Notes under the pieces: generated by a model
What the model was told of the DNA's origin: nothing
Databases searched by the model: none
Seen by the model: only the letters and a program-made list of their open reading frames with translations
In this document: positions 46,015 to 55,579 of the stretch, piece after piece
How positions within the stretch are numbered: the stretch's first letter is position 1
How the letters are laid out: every line of letters starts with the position of its first letter
Assembly: GCA_938084835.1 (NCBI GenBank)
Contig: CALKER010000006.1
Span: 372,001-436,000, forward strand
From: an uncultured Thermoguttaceae bacterium
Lineage (GTDB): Bacteria > Planctomycetota > Planctomycetia > Pirellulales > Thermoguttaceae
Length of the DNA: 64,000 nucleotides
Direction of reading: 5' to 3'
Position numbers and translations under genes: made by a program

Positions 46015-47229
46015 CTACTCCGGCCGGCATTGGATTAGCTCATCAAGGGGTGGGAAATCCTCCCAGGATCCCTCTTTAAGGGTACGGATCGCTTCATCCA
46101 GAGCTTGTTTCATCGCATGGGCGACGTCCGAACAGCGGTCGGCCACGCTGTTGAAATCCCAAAAGTCATCCGGCTTAATGAAAAGCTCGGGTAGATCTGC
46201 GTCCCGATAGTACCAATGGGTAGTTCGTAAGGCGTAGGGCCCATTGATGTGGGTGGGTACCAGGCGATTGCGCACACCGTCTTTCTCCTCCGTGAGTATA
46301 GGCATTAAGTTTCGTCCGACCGCTTTCTTGGGAACGGCATGCAAAAGTCCGGAAGCGGCCAGGATCGTAGGGAATAGATCCGAGGGCTGGGCTAACGCCG
46401 GCGTACGTAGGGCTGTTGGAACGCGCTCTGGCAGCCGAAAAATCAGCGGTACGTGGACACTTTCTGAATAGAGGGGAGGAGCTTCCCAGCCAATCCAGCC
46501 GTGCTCCCCTAGTGGAAATCCCCTCAACGAGAAGATGACCAAAGCAGTGGAGGAACTGAGGGGCCACTGCATGAACCACGCACGAAAAGCCTCTAGACAG
46601 TTGTCTAACACCGTCACCTGAGCGGCGTATGCCTGGAGGATTGCCAAAAGAATGTCGGGGTCATCCGTCTTCCGGAAGGGCATGTTCGGAGGAATAACCC
46701 CCTCGTAAGGTGGTGGGTCACCTTCGTCGGCGTAATGAGCGCGTAAGTCAACCGGCGCATCCCATGGACTGCTCACACCGCGTAGGATGATCCACGCACA
46801 AAACGGTTCCTGCATGGCTTCTAAAGCCGCGACACACCGGCCGAACACGTTAGCAAGGTAGCTTTCGCCGGTTTCTTCGGCGGGGAGCTTTGGCCAAGGC
46901 GCTTCAACAAGAACTCGGCTTCGGAAATGGACGCCCAATTCCACGGGGAGCAGATCCCAGCTGTCGGTCACCAGCAAGGTGTGCACACCAGCATTGTTGA
47001 GAATCTCGGCAAGCGAAGGCGACCCAGTTGAGTCCTGCAGCGGGTGATGGCCAGTCCAGCAAGCCCGGATCACCACCGGAGGGTTCACATCCTCGACCAA
47101 GAATTGGTCAAAGGTTGCCGACTCAAAAGCTAGTTGGTCCCACGCCGGAGTATGGATCCACGTATTCCCGTAGGCACCGACGAAGTTACGATGCAGTCCG
47201 TCCAGCGCCAGACAAATCGTGTTCAGCAT
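46015..47229 (-). CDS. Sulfatase-fold protein lacking the catalytic centre
   Basis: A 404-residue cytoplasmic protein with the overall alkaline phosphatase/sulfatase layout: CLALDGLHRNFVGAYGN at the start, the target-site region VVIRACWTGHHP, an LGEHGWIGWEAPPLYSESVHVPLIFRLP block and PSDLFPTILAASG. The active-site parts are missing. The C/S-x-P-S-R motif needed for formylglycine is replaced by PVVIRA; the N-terminal DD pair is DG; and the SDHG metal motif reads SLRG. It should not be an active sulfatase, and it has no signal peptide. It may be a structural or regulatory paralogue or bind a phosphate or sulfate ester. ATG 47229 has AAGGGAGA eight bases upstream; a frame to 47301 is unlikely. 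Confidence 0.8.
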   Translation of the reverse strand: MLNTICLALDGLHRNFVGAYGNTWIHTPAWDQLAFESATFDQFLVEDVNPPVVIRACWTGHHPLQDSTGSPSLAEILNNAGVHTLLVTDSWDLLPVELGVHFRSRVLVEAPWPKLPAEETGESYLANVFGRCVAALEAMQEPFCAWIILRGVSSPWDAPVDLRAHYADEGDPPPYEGVIPPNMPFRKTDDPDILLAILQAYAAQVTVLDNCLEAFRAWFMQWPLSSSTALVIFSLRGFPLGEHGWIGWEAPPLYSESVHVPLIFRLPERVPTALRTPALAQPSDLFPTILAASGLLHAVPKKAVGRNLMPILTEEKDGVRNRLVPTHINGPYALRTTHWYYRDADLPELFIKPDDFWDFNSVADRCSDVAHAMKQALDEAIRTLKEGSWEDFPPLDELIQCRPE

Positions 47230-47857
47230 ACGACAATCTCCCTTGGACATTTCATAAACGGGAAGGGGCGAGATGGGTGTGAACATTCCGGATTTGACCA
47301 ATGATGTTTAACAACCGAAATTAGTCCATGGCCCATTGCAGCAGTTGGTAACCCCTGAAAAAGGCTCAAACTTTCTTTCGGTGGGCCCGGAAAAAGTCCG
47401 TGTAACTTGCATCTTTATTCCGACTCCTAGCTTCCGTCCCACGCTCACAAGTACCCACGGAGTTAACAGGGATTTTTTGTCCTCGCGGGAGAGAGCTGCA
47501 GCTTCGGTTTTTTTCTGGTTTGGTTCCCGGTGGCGATGGCTTCGAGCCAAGCATCTCTGCAAGGGGAAAGTGGGGTTCGCAATTATTTGCTGATCGCGAG
47601 AGGTCTCCGACAAGCACAGAGAAATGTTTTTCTCCTCGGGGACGTCTTTGATAATCAATTCCGTCAAACAAATTCTTTAATCGCGTGGCGATATCACCCC
47701 GAATAAACCCCTCCTCCACCTATCGCGGCCGTTCCAAAGTACTGCTAAAGCCTTCCACATCTCAGGGACGCCGGAAGAAAAACCGAGCGCTCGAACGCTA
47801 ATATCCCTTCTGCTATCACTATCGGAAGTGGCTATCTGCGCAGTCGCGAACAGCACG
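47230..47857. other. 0.63 kb intergenic region
   Basis: Upstream of the sulfatase-fold gene and downstream of the SDR gene, both minus. No gene seen. AGCTGCAGCT (palindrome) followed by a T-run occurs near 47497-47515 but lacks a loop. Confidence 0.4.
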
Positions 47858-48589
47858 TCAAGGATAGTCCTGGTAAATGGGCAAGATGACGATCTCTGGG
47901 ACGTAGACCCGATCGGGCAATGAGGCCACAGCCAGCACCATTTCCGCCACATCTTCCGGCTGGAGCATTTCCTGGAGCCTTTCCGGGGGCACGGGGGTGG
48001 GGCGCTGGGCCAAGATGGGTGTGTTCACTTCGCCGGGATAAATGTTTGTGATGCGGATCCCGTTTTCCTTTTCTTCCAGGGCAGTGGCTAGACCCAACCC
48101 GGCCAAAGCAAATTTCGAGGCACAGTAGGCCGCGCCGGCCAAACGCGAGACGCGTTTCCCGGAAACGGAAACGATGTTGACAATGAGCCCCCTTTTCCGC
48201 TGCCGCATCGCGGGAAGCACCGCCCAAATACAGTAAAAAGCGCCGGTGGCATTTATTGCCATCATCTCGTCCCAGTCCTCGGGCCGAAGTGACTTCAGGT
48301 CCCGATTTGGGACATTAATTCCCGCATTATTTACCAAAATGTCGGGGGTCCCCACATGTGCCAGGATCTCAGCAAAAACTTGTTCCACGGCGCTTCGTTG
48401 GGAAACGTCGCAGGGGTAGACAAAAACCCGGCCGGGTGCGCCAAGTTGTTCCCTTGCCTCAAGAAGCTTGCCAGGATCACGTCCGAGGATGGCCACCCGG
48501 GCACCAACTTTTAAAAAGGCCGCTGCCGTAGCTCGGCCAATCCCGCTCCCGCCCCCGGTGATGACTACAAGAGCTTGCGACACGTTCAC
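47858..48589 (-). CDS. Short-chain dehydrogenase/reductase
   Basis: A 243-residue classical SDR. The cofactor site is TGGGSGIGRATA near residue 11 with an Arg-Asp pair after strand 2 (AILGRDPGK), suggesting NADP(H). NNAG appears in LVNNAGINVP; the catalytic Ser is in NIVSVSG and the Tyr-x3-Lys in AAYCASKFAL. It resembles 3-oxoacyl-ACP reductase and YdfG-type oxidoreductases; the substrate cannot be inferred. GTG 48589 begins the protein. The stop of the next upstream gene, dapL, is 83 bases away on the same strand, so they may be co-transcribed. Confidence 0.9.
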   Translation of the reverse strand: MNVSQALVVITGGGSGIGRATAAAFLKVGARVAILGRDPGKLLEAREQLGAPGRVFVYPCDVSQRSAVEQVFAEILAHVGTPDILVNNAGINVPNRDLKSLRPEDWDEMMAINATGAFYCIWAVLPAMRQRKRGLIVNIVSVSGKRVSRLAGAAYCASKFALAGLGLATALEEKENGIRITNIYPGEVNTPILAQRPTPVPPERLQEMLQPEDVAEMVLAVASLPDRVYVPEIVILPIYQDYP

Positions 48590-48672
48590 TCTTGCTTTAC
48601 TCCCGAGTTTTATAAATGTGCATCTGTGCTGCCATCAAATTCGTACGCCGGAAGCGCTTCAAGAGGATGTGG

Positions 48673-49923
48673 TTAGTCGAAGATGAATGGGATGGCTCCT
48701 AGTCGAGCTTCGGTTTCCTCCATCAAGGCATCTTCCTCTTTTTCTGATTGTGCCAAGTAAGTGACCGAGAATCGCAAATAAGGACCTGCATCATCCCACG
48801 GCACCGTGCATACCGAGTGTTCCGTGATTAGATATTCCGCACACGCTTCTGCGGTAGGAAAGATCGGTCCCCCCCGGATACCCTTAGGGGCCGGCACATA
48901 CAGGAAATAAGTCCCCCCGGGCATCCGGCACCGAAAGCCCACTCGCTTCAATGTGTTGACTAACTTCTCTAGTCGCCGCTGGTACTTAGCGCGGGCCAAT
49001 TGCGGTACCTCGCGATGCGCAAGAGCGACGATGCCCGCCTTCTGAATGGCAATGAACTGTCCTGAGTCGCAATTATCTTTAAAATCGGCAAACGCTTGAA
49101 CGATTCGTTCATGACCACACACCCATCCCAACCGCCACCCGATCATGTGCCACCCCTTTGAGAGCGAATGGACTTCGACGCCCACCTCCTTGGCTCCTGG
49201 AATCTGAAGAAAGCTCAGTGGTGGTCGATTGTACGTAAACATAACGTGTGCTGCGTCCTGAATAACTACAAGGCGGTGGCGGAGCGCGAAGTCTACCACG
49301 CGGCGATAAAACTCCTCGGTGGCTACCTGACCGGTGGGGCTGTTCGGATAGTTCAGCACCAGGAGTTTGGCTCGCCGCAAGATTTCGGGAGGAATGCTCT
49401 CAAGCTGCGGAAAGAAATCGTTTTCCGGCAACAGCGGCAAGGTATAGACCTCACCCCCGTAGTAACGCGTGTGAGTCGCTGCAACGGGGTATCCCGGCAC
49501 TGTCTGGATCGTTACATCGCCCGGGTTAATGAAAAGGCCAGGGAGCATGGCCAAGGCGCTTTTCGACCCGATACAATGGTTGATCTCCCGTGCGGGATCC
49601 AGCTGGACGCCGAATTCTTCCGCCATGAAGCGTGCTACGGCTTCCTTAAACTCGGGGATCCCGTTGTCAGCGTAGCCGCGGTTTTCGAGGCGATTTATCT
49701 CCTCGGCCATGTGCTTTCGCACTGGCTCCGGAGCCATTTCATCGTTTTCGCCGATTCCGAAGTCAAGCAGCCGACGTTCCGGATGCTCCGCCAAAGCTCG
49801 CCGCTTTGCCCGCTTGATGCGCTCGAACTTATAAATTCGCGTGCCCTTGCCGTACGCGGCCCCTCCAATTCGGTCGGCGAACAACGTTTGGAAATACGGT
49901 TCCGTATCAACTAAGTGCTCCAT
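48673..49923 (-). CDS. dapL: LL-diaminopimelate aminotransferase
   Basis: Converts tetrahydrodipicolinate directly to LL-diaminopimelate for lysine and peptidoglycan, bypassing the acylated pathway. The 416-residue protein carries the DapL hallmark start (PYFQTLFADRIGG, KGTRIYKFERIKRAKRRA), GYADNGIPEFKEAVARFM, NYPNSPTGQVA, QDAAHVMFTYN, the PLP lysine in VHSLSKGWHMIGWRLG, DNCDSGQF and a C-terminal LRFSVTYLA. This is the pathway common in planctomycetes, chlamydiae and plants. ATG 49923 has AGAGGAT nine bases upstream. The SDR gene lies 83 bases downstream on the same strand. Confidence 0.96.
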   Translation of the reverse strand: MEHLVDTEPYFQTLFADRIGGAAYGKGTRIYKFERIKRAKRRALAEHPERRLLDFGIGENDEMAPEPVRKHMAEEINRLENRGYADNGIPEFKEAVARFMAEEFGVQLDPAREINHCIGSKSALAMLPGLFINPGDVTIQTVPGYPVAATHTRYYGGEVYTLPLLPENDFFPQLESIPPEILRRAKLLVLNYPNSPTGQVATEEFYRRVVDFALRHRLVVIQDAAHVMFTYNRPPLSFLQIPGAKEVGVEVHSLSKGWHMIGWRLGWVCGHERIVQAFADFKDNCDSGQFIAIQKAGIVALAHREVPQLARAKYQRRLEKLVNTLKRVGFRCRMPGGTYFLYVPAPKGIRGGPIFPTAEACAEYLITEHSVCTVPWDDAGPYLRFSVTYLAQSEKEEDALMEETEARLGAIPFIFD

Positions 49924-50969
49924 CGGCGAACCATCCTCTTTTTGGCGAATGGCGGGCGCACCGCCCAGATGTAGCGTTCGTATTCCTCCGATACGACAAG
50001 TATTTTAGCCAGCCTAAACTGCCACTCCGGTTTAAGCAAAATTCTTTCTTCCCAGTATTGGGATCCAAAAGTCTCACTTTGCGAAGCTTTTCCCTTTATC
50101 CCCGCCGTTTAGCGCAGATAACTGTGCCGGCTTGAAAAGCGATAACCCATTGAAAGTACGGAACCCGTGTTTGGCTTACCAAAGTTTCGTAGCTTCAAGC
50201 ATTTGCCCACCAGTGAGCTCCGGTTACGGTTTCCACTCTCGGGGATCCCCGACGCTATTATCCGAGGTTGGCTTCAGCCTCCACCCGAATTTGGAGAATG
50301 CCGAAGAAATTTCCTATGCGTCTTTGAATTCCCAGCCCTAATGGTCACTACTGCGCGTCGACTAGCCCTTGGAGTGGGCTCCGGGGAGGCGTCAACCCGA
50401 TAGGGCTGAACACTCCACTCGAAAGCCGGGATGGCCCTCTTAGGCTAATGACCTCCTCGACCGAGCTTTCCGATGTTTTTCGGTCACGCGCCTATGCGAC
50501 TTGCATGGGCACGGGTAGGCAGGAGGATTATAACTTTGATTCTGAATTTGAGTGCGGGGACGGGGAGCACTTTTAAACGTCGCGAAACTTAGGTTTGAAG
50601 ATGTTAAGGTACCGGGTACTATATAAGACCTACTCAGCCGTGAACCACCTCGGGCGGCGGCATTAATTTGGCTATAAGAAAACATAATTGTGCAAATAAA
50701 AATAATCGGCAATTTGATGGAATCGGTACTCTGATTCGGGGCAAAGTCAGGGGGATCCTGCCGGAATTCCCTTCTCCAGAGGGTGTCTTGCCGGTTACGA
50801 GGGAATCGACTAATTTTTCTCATATGGCAACTGGACCAGTTCACCGGTTTGCCAGGCCGGGACGAACTTGTCCGGTCTTCAAAATGGCTGCCTACGCAGG
50901 GCGCCACGGCTTTGGTTAGTAGTTCCAGCGATTTGAGGTTTCTGTCCTTAAAGAGAAAAGGAGGTTTGG
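49924..50969. other. 1 kb divergent intergenic region
   Basis: Between dapL (minus) and rpsU (plus). An AT-rich segment occupies 50670-50720. A possible rpsU promoter is TTGAAG at 50594-50599 with ACTATA at 50618-50623 (18-base spacing), followed by GGTACC-type symmetry. No gene accepted. Confidence 0.35.
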
Positions 50970-51167
50970 GTGGTAAAGCTTATTTTGCGCGAAGGTGAGT
51001 CAATTCAAGAGGCTTTGAGGCGCTTTCGAAAATTGGTTGAACGAAGCGGCATTAAGAAGGAGATGCGGCGTCGAGAGTACTACGAAAAGCCCAGTGAAAT
51101 CAAGCGACGCGCGCGCCTGCGCGCTGAACGCCGTGCCCGCCGCCAGCAACAGCTTGCCGGGTTATGA
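50970..51167 (+). CDS. rpsU: 30S ribosomal protein bS21
   Basis: A 65-residue, strongly basic small-subunit ribosomal protein. Family pattern: [28 protein letters not shown], then [27 protein letters not shown] with the Arg/Lys-rich tail typical of bS21. bS21 sits near the anti-Shine-Dalgarno sequence of 16S rRNA and helps initiation. The start is GTG 50970 with the strong ribosome binding site AAAAGGAGG six bases upstream. It is a single gene, with no visible dnaG or rpoD partner as in E. coli. Confidence 0.95.
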   Translation: MVKLILREGESIQEALRRFRKLVERSGIKKEMRRREYYEKPSEIKRRARLRAERRARRQQQLAGL

Positions 51168-51908
51168 TGGGCTCGGACCTGGTCACAAGGTATTTAATCT
51201 AATCACGACTAAGTGCGTATTCTTAATTATTAATCCGAGCGAGTGACCCAGCGTTGGTTCGGCAAGCGCTTGTAGACCGCTTATGGAAATTCAAATCCAA
51301 CTCCGCCGGGGCATTAAAAGGGGAGCGGCAGGGTTCCGAGAGAACAAAAGTTCTGTTAACTCGAACAGAAGTTCCGACAACTCATTGATTTGTGCGGTCT
51401 TTCTCTTTAATGCTCACCCTGGTTGCCCTAGACTTGAACAGTGGCAGTATTGACGAGGAGCGATCCCATTTATCGGCAGGCAGAGAGGGGTATAGTCAAC
51501 CACTTAAGGTGGGGTTAATTCACCGTGTCGCCGGGGTTAGGGGTTGGTTTATTCATTTGAAGAATTCTTCTCGGGATTGAGCGATCCTTGCGGCGCCGGG
51601 CTTGCTAGGCTCGGCCGGTGCATCCGGCATTAATTCTCCCTTGCGGCGGATTGTCGCTCCTCCACTGTGGTGTTTCTCCCTAGTCGCGATCGTCCGACAT
51701 CCCCTAAGTTTATTTGAGTGAAAGTTGTGAGCCATGAAATTTTCGCTGAACGCGATGGCCGTTTGTCGTAAAGTTTGGTTGCGGACCGGTCAACGGGTCC
51801 TGGCGGTTATGGAGCTTAACAGTTGCAGCTGTAAGGTTATCAAACCCCTAGCGCCTTTTTTCCGGAACTGAGCCGTGCGAAGATTGTAAGCCGATCAGGA
51901 GGCTGACC
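51168..51908. other. 0.74 kb intergenic region with a GAAC-N4-GTTC pair
   Basis: No gene accepted. The twin dyad at 51342-51374 is listed separately. A weak ORF at 51392-51580 overlaps nothing but lacks support. The MoxR binding site (AGGAGG) is at its right end. Confidence 0.4.
51342..51374. promoter_or_regulatory. Two LexA-box-like dyads
   Basis: GAACAAAAGTTC (51342-51353) and GAACAGAAGTTC (51363-51374) are each GAAC-N4-GTTC and are 21 bases apart, exactly two helical turns. The pattern is that of the SOS box of Gram-positive LexA. No SOS gene adjoins; the next gene, MoxR, starts 535 bases downstream. Confidence 0.4.
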
Positions 51909-52928
51909 TTGAGTACCAAACCGCGTACGTTGGGTGATCTCCTCCAGGAGTTTAGCCAGTACCGGCGAATGATGCAGGAGGAGCTTCAAAAGGTCATCGT
52001 TGGCCAGACGGAGGTGATCGAGCAGATTTTTGCCGCAATTTTCACACGGGGGCATTGCCTCTTGGTCGGAGTCCCGGGACTCGCCAAAACATTAATGGTG
52101 AGCACATTGGCCAGGATTCTTGATGTCGAGTTCAAACGAATTCAGTTCACTCCGGACCTCATGCCGTCGGACATAATTGGTACTAACGTGCTCGAAGAGA
52201 CTCCGGAGGGTCGACGTGAGTTCCGATTTGTGCCGGGCCCGATTTTCACCAACATTCTGCTCGCAGACGAGATTAACCGGACACCGCCCAAAACCCAAGC
52301 GGCGTTGCTTCAGGCTATGCAGGAGCGGGAAGTGACCGTAGGCCATCAAACGTACCCGCTGCCTGATCCCTTTTTCACCATCGCCACGCAGAACCCGATT
52401 GAGCAAGAGGGAACTTATCCGCTACCGGAGGCCCAGCTGGATCGATTTATGTTTAATATCAAGGTGGACTACCCCACCGCTGAGGAGGAGGAACGGATTC
52501 TTGCCCTCACCACCCGCTCGGAAAAGGTAGAGATCCACAAGGTGCTGTCGGCGAAGGCGATTGTGAATTTGCAGCGTCTTGTCCATTCGATTGCGGTTAG
52601 CCAGTATGTGGTCCAGTATGTGGCGCGACTGGTCCGGGCTACGCGGCCGAAGGACCCGTCGGCGCCCGATTTTGTGCGAGAATTTGTGGACTGGGGTGCC
52701 GGACCGCGGGCCGGCCAGTTTTTAATCCAAGGGGGTAAGGCCTTAGCAGCTATGGACGGTCGTTTTGCCGTGGCCATCGAGGATGTACAAAAGATCGCAG
52801 TCCCAGTGTTGAGGCACCGAATTAGCGTTAATTTCCACGCGCAAGCGGAGGGATTGACAAGCGACGATATCGTGAGGCGGCTTCTGCGGGTTATCCCGCC
52901 ACCTGCGATTCCCAAATACGAGCGATGA
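51909..52928 (+). CDS. MoxR-family AAA+ ATPase (second copy)
   Basis: A 339-residue ATPase. Walker A is VGVPGLAKT, Walker [10 protein letters not shown], followed by [18 protein letters not shown] and [25 protein letters not shown]. The lid segment [22 protein letters not shown] differs from that of the first copy and matches the MoxR proper (RavA-unlike) group. The start is TTG with AGGAGG seven bases upstream, a good site for a weak codon. The DUF58 gene follows after 70 bases. No TgpA-type gene follows this pair, unlike the module at 33709-38667. Confidence 0.93.
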   Translation: MSTKPRTLGDLLQEFSQYRRMMQEELQKVIVGQTEVIEQIFAAIFTRGHCLLVGVPGLAKTLMVSTLARILDVEFKRIQFTPDLMPSDIIGTNVLEETPEGRREFRFVPGPIFTNILLADEINRTPPKTQAALLQAMQEREVTVGHQTYPLPDPFFTIATQNPIEQEGTYPLPEAQLDRFMFNIKVDYPTAEEEERILALTTRSEKVEIHKVLSAKAIVNLQRLVHSIAVSQYVVQYVARLVRATRPKDPSAPDFVREFVDWGAGPRAGQFLIQGGKALAAMDGRFAVAIEDVQKIAVPVLRHRISVNFHAQAEGLTSDDIVRRLLRVIPPPAIPKYER

Positions 52929-52998
52929 CTTCCCCGGAATCCTTGTTGCGGGGCCCAATTAGCGCCGTGCGTTTAGACCTCGGAGGCAATAGGCCCGC

Positions 52999-53895
52999 AT
53001 GGTCACGCCCGAACGATTTTTAAAACCTGAGGTGATTCGCCAGATCAAGCGGCTGGACCTGCGGGCCCAATTCATTGTCCAGGGTTTCCTCCACGGTCTT
53101 CATGCTAGCCCGTTGCATGGCTTTTCGGTGGAGTTTAGTGAGCATCGGAAATATACGCCTGGGGACGATCCCAAAGATATCGATTGGCTTGTTTATGCAA
53201 AGACTGACAAGTTTTACGTGAAAAAGTTTGAAGCGGAGCGAAATATTACCGGTTATCTGCTGGTGGATGCCAGTGCCTCGATGGGATGGACCTACCGGCA
53301 GGAGATGACCAAGTTCGAGTATGCCGTGTGTTTGGCCGCCGCCCTTAGCTACTTAATGATTTCGCAGCAGGACCCCGTGGGCTTGTTTATCTTTGGCGAA
53401 CGCTTGCGGCAAAGTTTATCTCCAAAATGCAAACGAAGCCATTTTGGCGACATTTTAGCGGTGCTGAGTCGAGCTCAACCCCATGGCCCAACGGGAGTGG
53501 CCTCGGTGCTCAGTCAATTGGCGGTGCTTTTGCGGCGGGCGAGCCTGATTGTTTTAATGTCCGATCTGCTCTGCCCGGTGGATTCCCTCATCCAGGGGCT
53601 ACATCGCCTAAAGCATCGAGGGCATGATCTCATAGTTTTTCACATCCTCGATGAAGCAGAGGTTCACTTCCCCTTCGAGGGTGTTTTTGAGTTTGTGGAT
53701 CCAGAAGATGGTCAGGAGATTTCCGTGGATGCTTTGGGTTATCGGGAAATATATCTGGAAAAACTGGACAAATTCTGCGAGACCCTTCGGGCAGAGTGTT
53801 CGCGGGCACGAATTGACTATCTCCGACTTGATACGAGTGTCCAGTTCGATAAGCCGTTGATTGAATATTTGGTCAACCGGGCCGCGCGATTTTGA
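52999..53895 (+). CDS. DUF58 (VWA-like) protein, soluble form
   Basis: A 298-residue soluble member of the DUF58 family. The signature is EFSEHRKYTPGDDPKDIDW, VYAKTDKFYVKKFE, then a VWA-like metal site DASASMGW (DxSxS) and later SDLLCPVDSL. The DASAS motif suggests an intact divalent-metal-binding (MIDAS) site, unlike the DUF58 at 36404 where this motif is DLVRY. It is 70 bases after a MoxR gene and probably its partner, regulating or assembling a protein complex outside or inside the membrane. No further genes of the wider MoxR/batA cluster follow; the next gene is on the opposite strand. Confidence 0.9.
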   Translation: MVTPERFLKPEVIRQIKRLDLRAQFIVQGFLHGLHASPLHGFSVEFSEHRKYTPGDDPKDIDWLVYAKTDKFYVKKFEAERNITGYLLVDASASMGWTYRQEMTKFEYAVCLAAALSYLMISQQDPVGLFIFGERLRQSLSPKCKRSHFGDILAVLSRAQPHGPTGVASVLSQLAVLLRRASLIVLMSDLLCPVDSLIQGLHRLKHRGHDLIVFHILDEAEVHFPFEGVFEFVDPEDGQEISVDALGYREIYLEKLDKFCETLRAECSRARIDYLRLDTSVQFDKPLIEYLVNRAARF

Positions 53896-54011
53896 GAAAG
53901 GAACTCGTCTCTTCTCTTCTGCCACCGCACAAAGTGCGCAGGAGTTTTTTCCTTTAGCCATCAACCGGCGACAGTTGGCATCCAAATTTGGCAAATACGT
54001 CCCACTTCCGC

Positions 54012-55346
54012 CTAAGAGGCCAAATGAAAAAGTCGCAAAATCAACTGGAACACATCTGTATCGGCGAGGGGTTTTTCGGGGAGAAAGGTCGGTCGGGAAA
54101 TCAAAAGCACCGTTCGCTGCCAGGGGGCCTCGGCGGGAACACCGTGCGAGCCTTTGACCAGTGTGGGATCTAAGGGTATTCCGCGGGCATTGGGATCCCA
54201 AAAAAGTTCCACGGGATCATAACCAGGCTTTCTGTGGATATCCACACCGCGAGTAAAGGACGGCGCATTAGCGTCATCCATCCACCAATAATACGCAAAC
54301 CAACTTGTAGGCTGCGCGATAAGCACGATGTCGCCGCTTCTGGGGTGGTCGAGCCCCCACTGTGCTAATTGCTCTCGCCGCAGAAGACGGTCAACGTCAG
54401 GTTGGGAGCGAAAGATCTCTGCCACCTCTGCTACCGTGGCCTCTTCCCCATCAAGCACAAAGACGTGGGCTATCTGGTGATCCGCAAGCGCGAAGGCCCG
54501 GGAACGGTCCCAGTCAATGTATTCTCCATCATCTCCTGCATACACACGAAGGTAACCTTCTTCACGAAGGACTCGGTTTGGAAAGCCGACGCTTCCTACA
54601 GGAGTAATAACGTATTCGCCCGCTATGATCCAGAGGAGGTCTTCATCGTAAACGGCCTGCATTCCCGACGCAAGCTCGGCGATGAGTTTGTCGGCCTCAC
54701 GAACAGATTCTTGAGCCTCCGCACTTTCCGGTCCGGTTCGCTGGGCCTCGTAATCGAGCAGAGGTAAATAGATGTAAAAAAACTGCGGGCGGGATTTTTC
54801 TGCCGCATAAACAGCGGAGCGGACGATCCATTCTGAGGCCTTGGCTCCTGCCAGAGGCCCCCAATAATGGTGAAGGGGGAAGTCCCCGAACTGCTCGCGC
54901 AGCTGTTCATAAAGCGTGCTCGGCTGCGTATAGCACCATGATGTTTCCCTGCCATCGGGATGGTGGATCGGTGCCGGCGTACACACAAGATCGGCGTCGG
55001 CTCCCTTTGTATGCAGAGCAAACCACACGGCTGAAGTCCGAGGAGGCGAAGCCCGCCGAAGATGCTGCCACAATAAAGGCCGTTCGAAACACTCGTAGGG
55101 AGAAGTCCACATTTCCACCTGCTTTCTCTCTCGCCAGAAAAAGCCGTTGGCCACAATCCCATGTTGGGATGGGAGTACCCCTGTCAACATGTTGGCCTGT
55201 ACAGGACAGGTCAAACACGGGAAGCTCGGGGTAAGTTCGGCAATCTCCCCTCCTGCCACCACCTGACGAAGGTTGGGCATGTTTGCGACATCGCGCTCGC
55301 GGAGATTCGGCACTGAAAGGAGCATAACCGACTGCTTTTTCCTCAT
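54012..55346 (-). CDS. Alkaline phosphatase-superfamily phosphodiesterase (EboF-like)
   Basis: A 444-residue protein of the nucleotide pyrophosphatase/phosphodiesterase fold. The nucleophile Thr sits in PSFPCLTCPVQANMLTG, followed by PSQHGIVANGFFW. The second metal region reads YLPLLDYEAQRTGP: the usual Asp-x-x-x-His has Gln for His. The family block SEYGITPV appears as GEYVITPV, and DHQIAHVFVLD provides further His/Asp. The N-terminus has no signal peptide, unusual for such enzymes but typical of EboF-type proteins. ATG 55346 has GGAGG seven bases upstream. It is the last of three genes, after a TIM-barrel and a UbiA-like gene, in the same direction, a set resembling the ebo cluster. Confidence 0.8.
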   Translation of the reverse strand: MRKKQSVMLLSVPNLRERDVANMPNLRQVVAGGEIAELTPSFPCLTCPVQANMLTGVLPSQHGIVANGFFWRERKQVEMWTSPYECFERPLLWQHLRRASPPRTSAVWFALHTKGADADLVCTPAPIHHPDGRETSWCYTQPSTLYEQLREQFGDFPLHHYWGPLAGAKASEWIVRSAVYAAEKSRPQFFYIYLPLLDYEAQRTGPESAEAQESVREADKLIAELASGMQAVYDEDLLWIIAGEYVITPVGSVGFPNRVLREEGYLRVYAGDDGEYIDWDRSRAFALADHQIAHVFVLDGEEATVAEVAEIFRSQPDVDRLLRREQLAQWGLDHPRSGDIVLIAQPTSWFAYYWWMDDANAPSFTRGVDIHRKPGYDPVELFWDPNARGIPLDPTLVKGSHGVPAEAPWQRTVLLISRPTFLPEKPLADTDVFQLILRLFHLAS

Positions 55347-55579
55347 GAAAGGTTTCCTCCACGATCGTGTTGAATCACCTGTGGTGTAATCTTAGGAGCT
55401 ATGGTTCTTTCAACTTGAATTTTTTGAAGTGGGGCCAGGAATGCCCCGATTTCCCCATGATCCACTTTGAGTGCTTTATTCAACATCACTGTTTCTCTTT
55501 TTACCGCGGGCTGGCCAACCGGGTCTATATAACCACTGGAGCCATAAATCCGGGGATCCGAGCCCTATATAGTAGCAAG

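Noticed and set aside
47483..47520. Terminator after AGCTGCAGCT with T-run
   Set aside because: The palindrome has no loop and the T-run starts several bases later.
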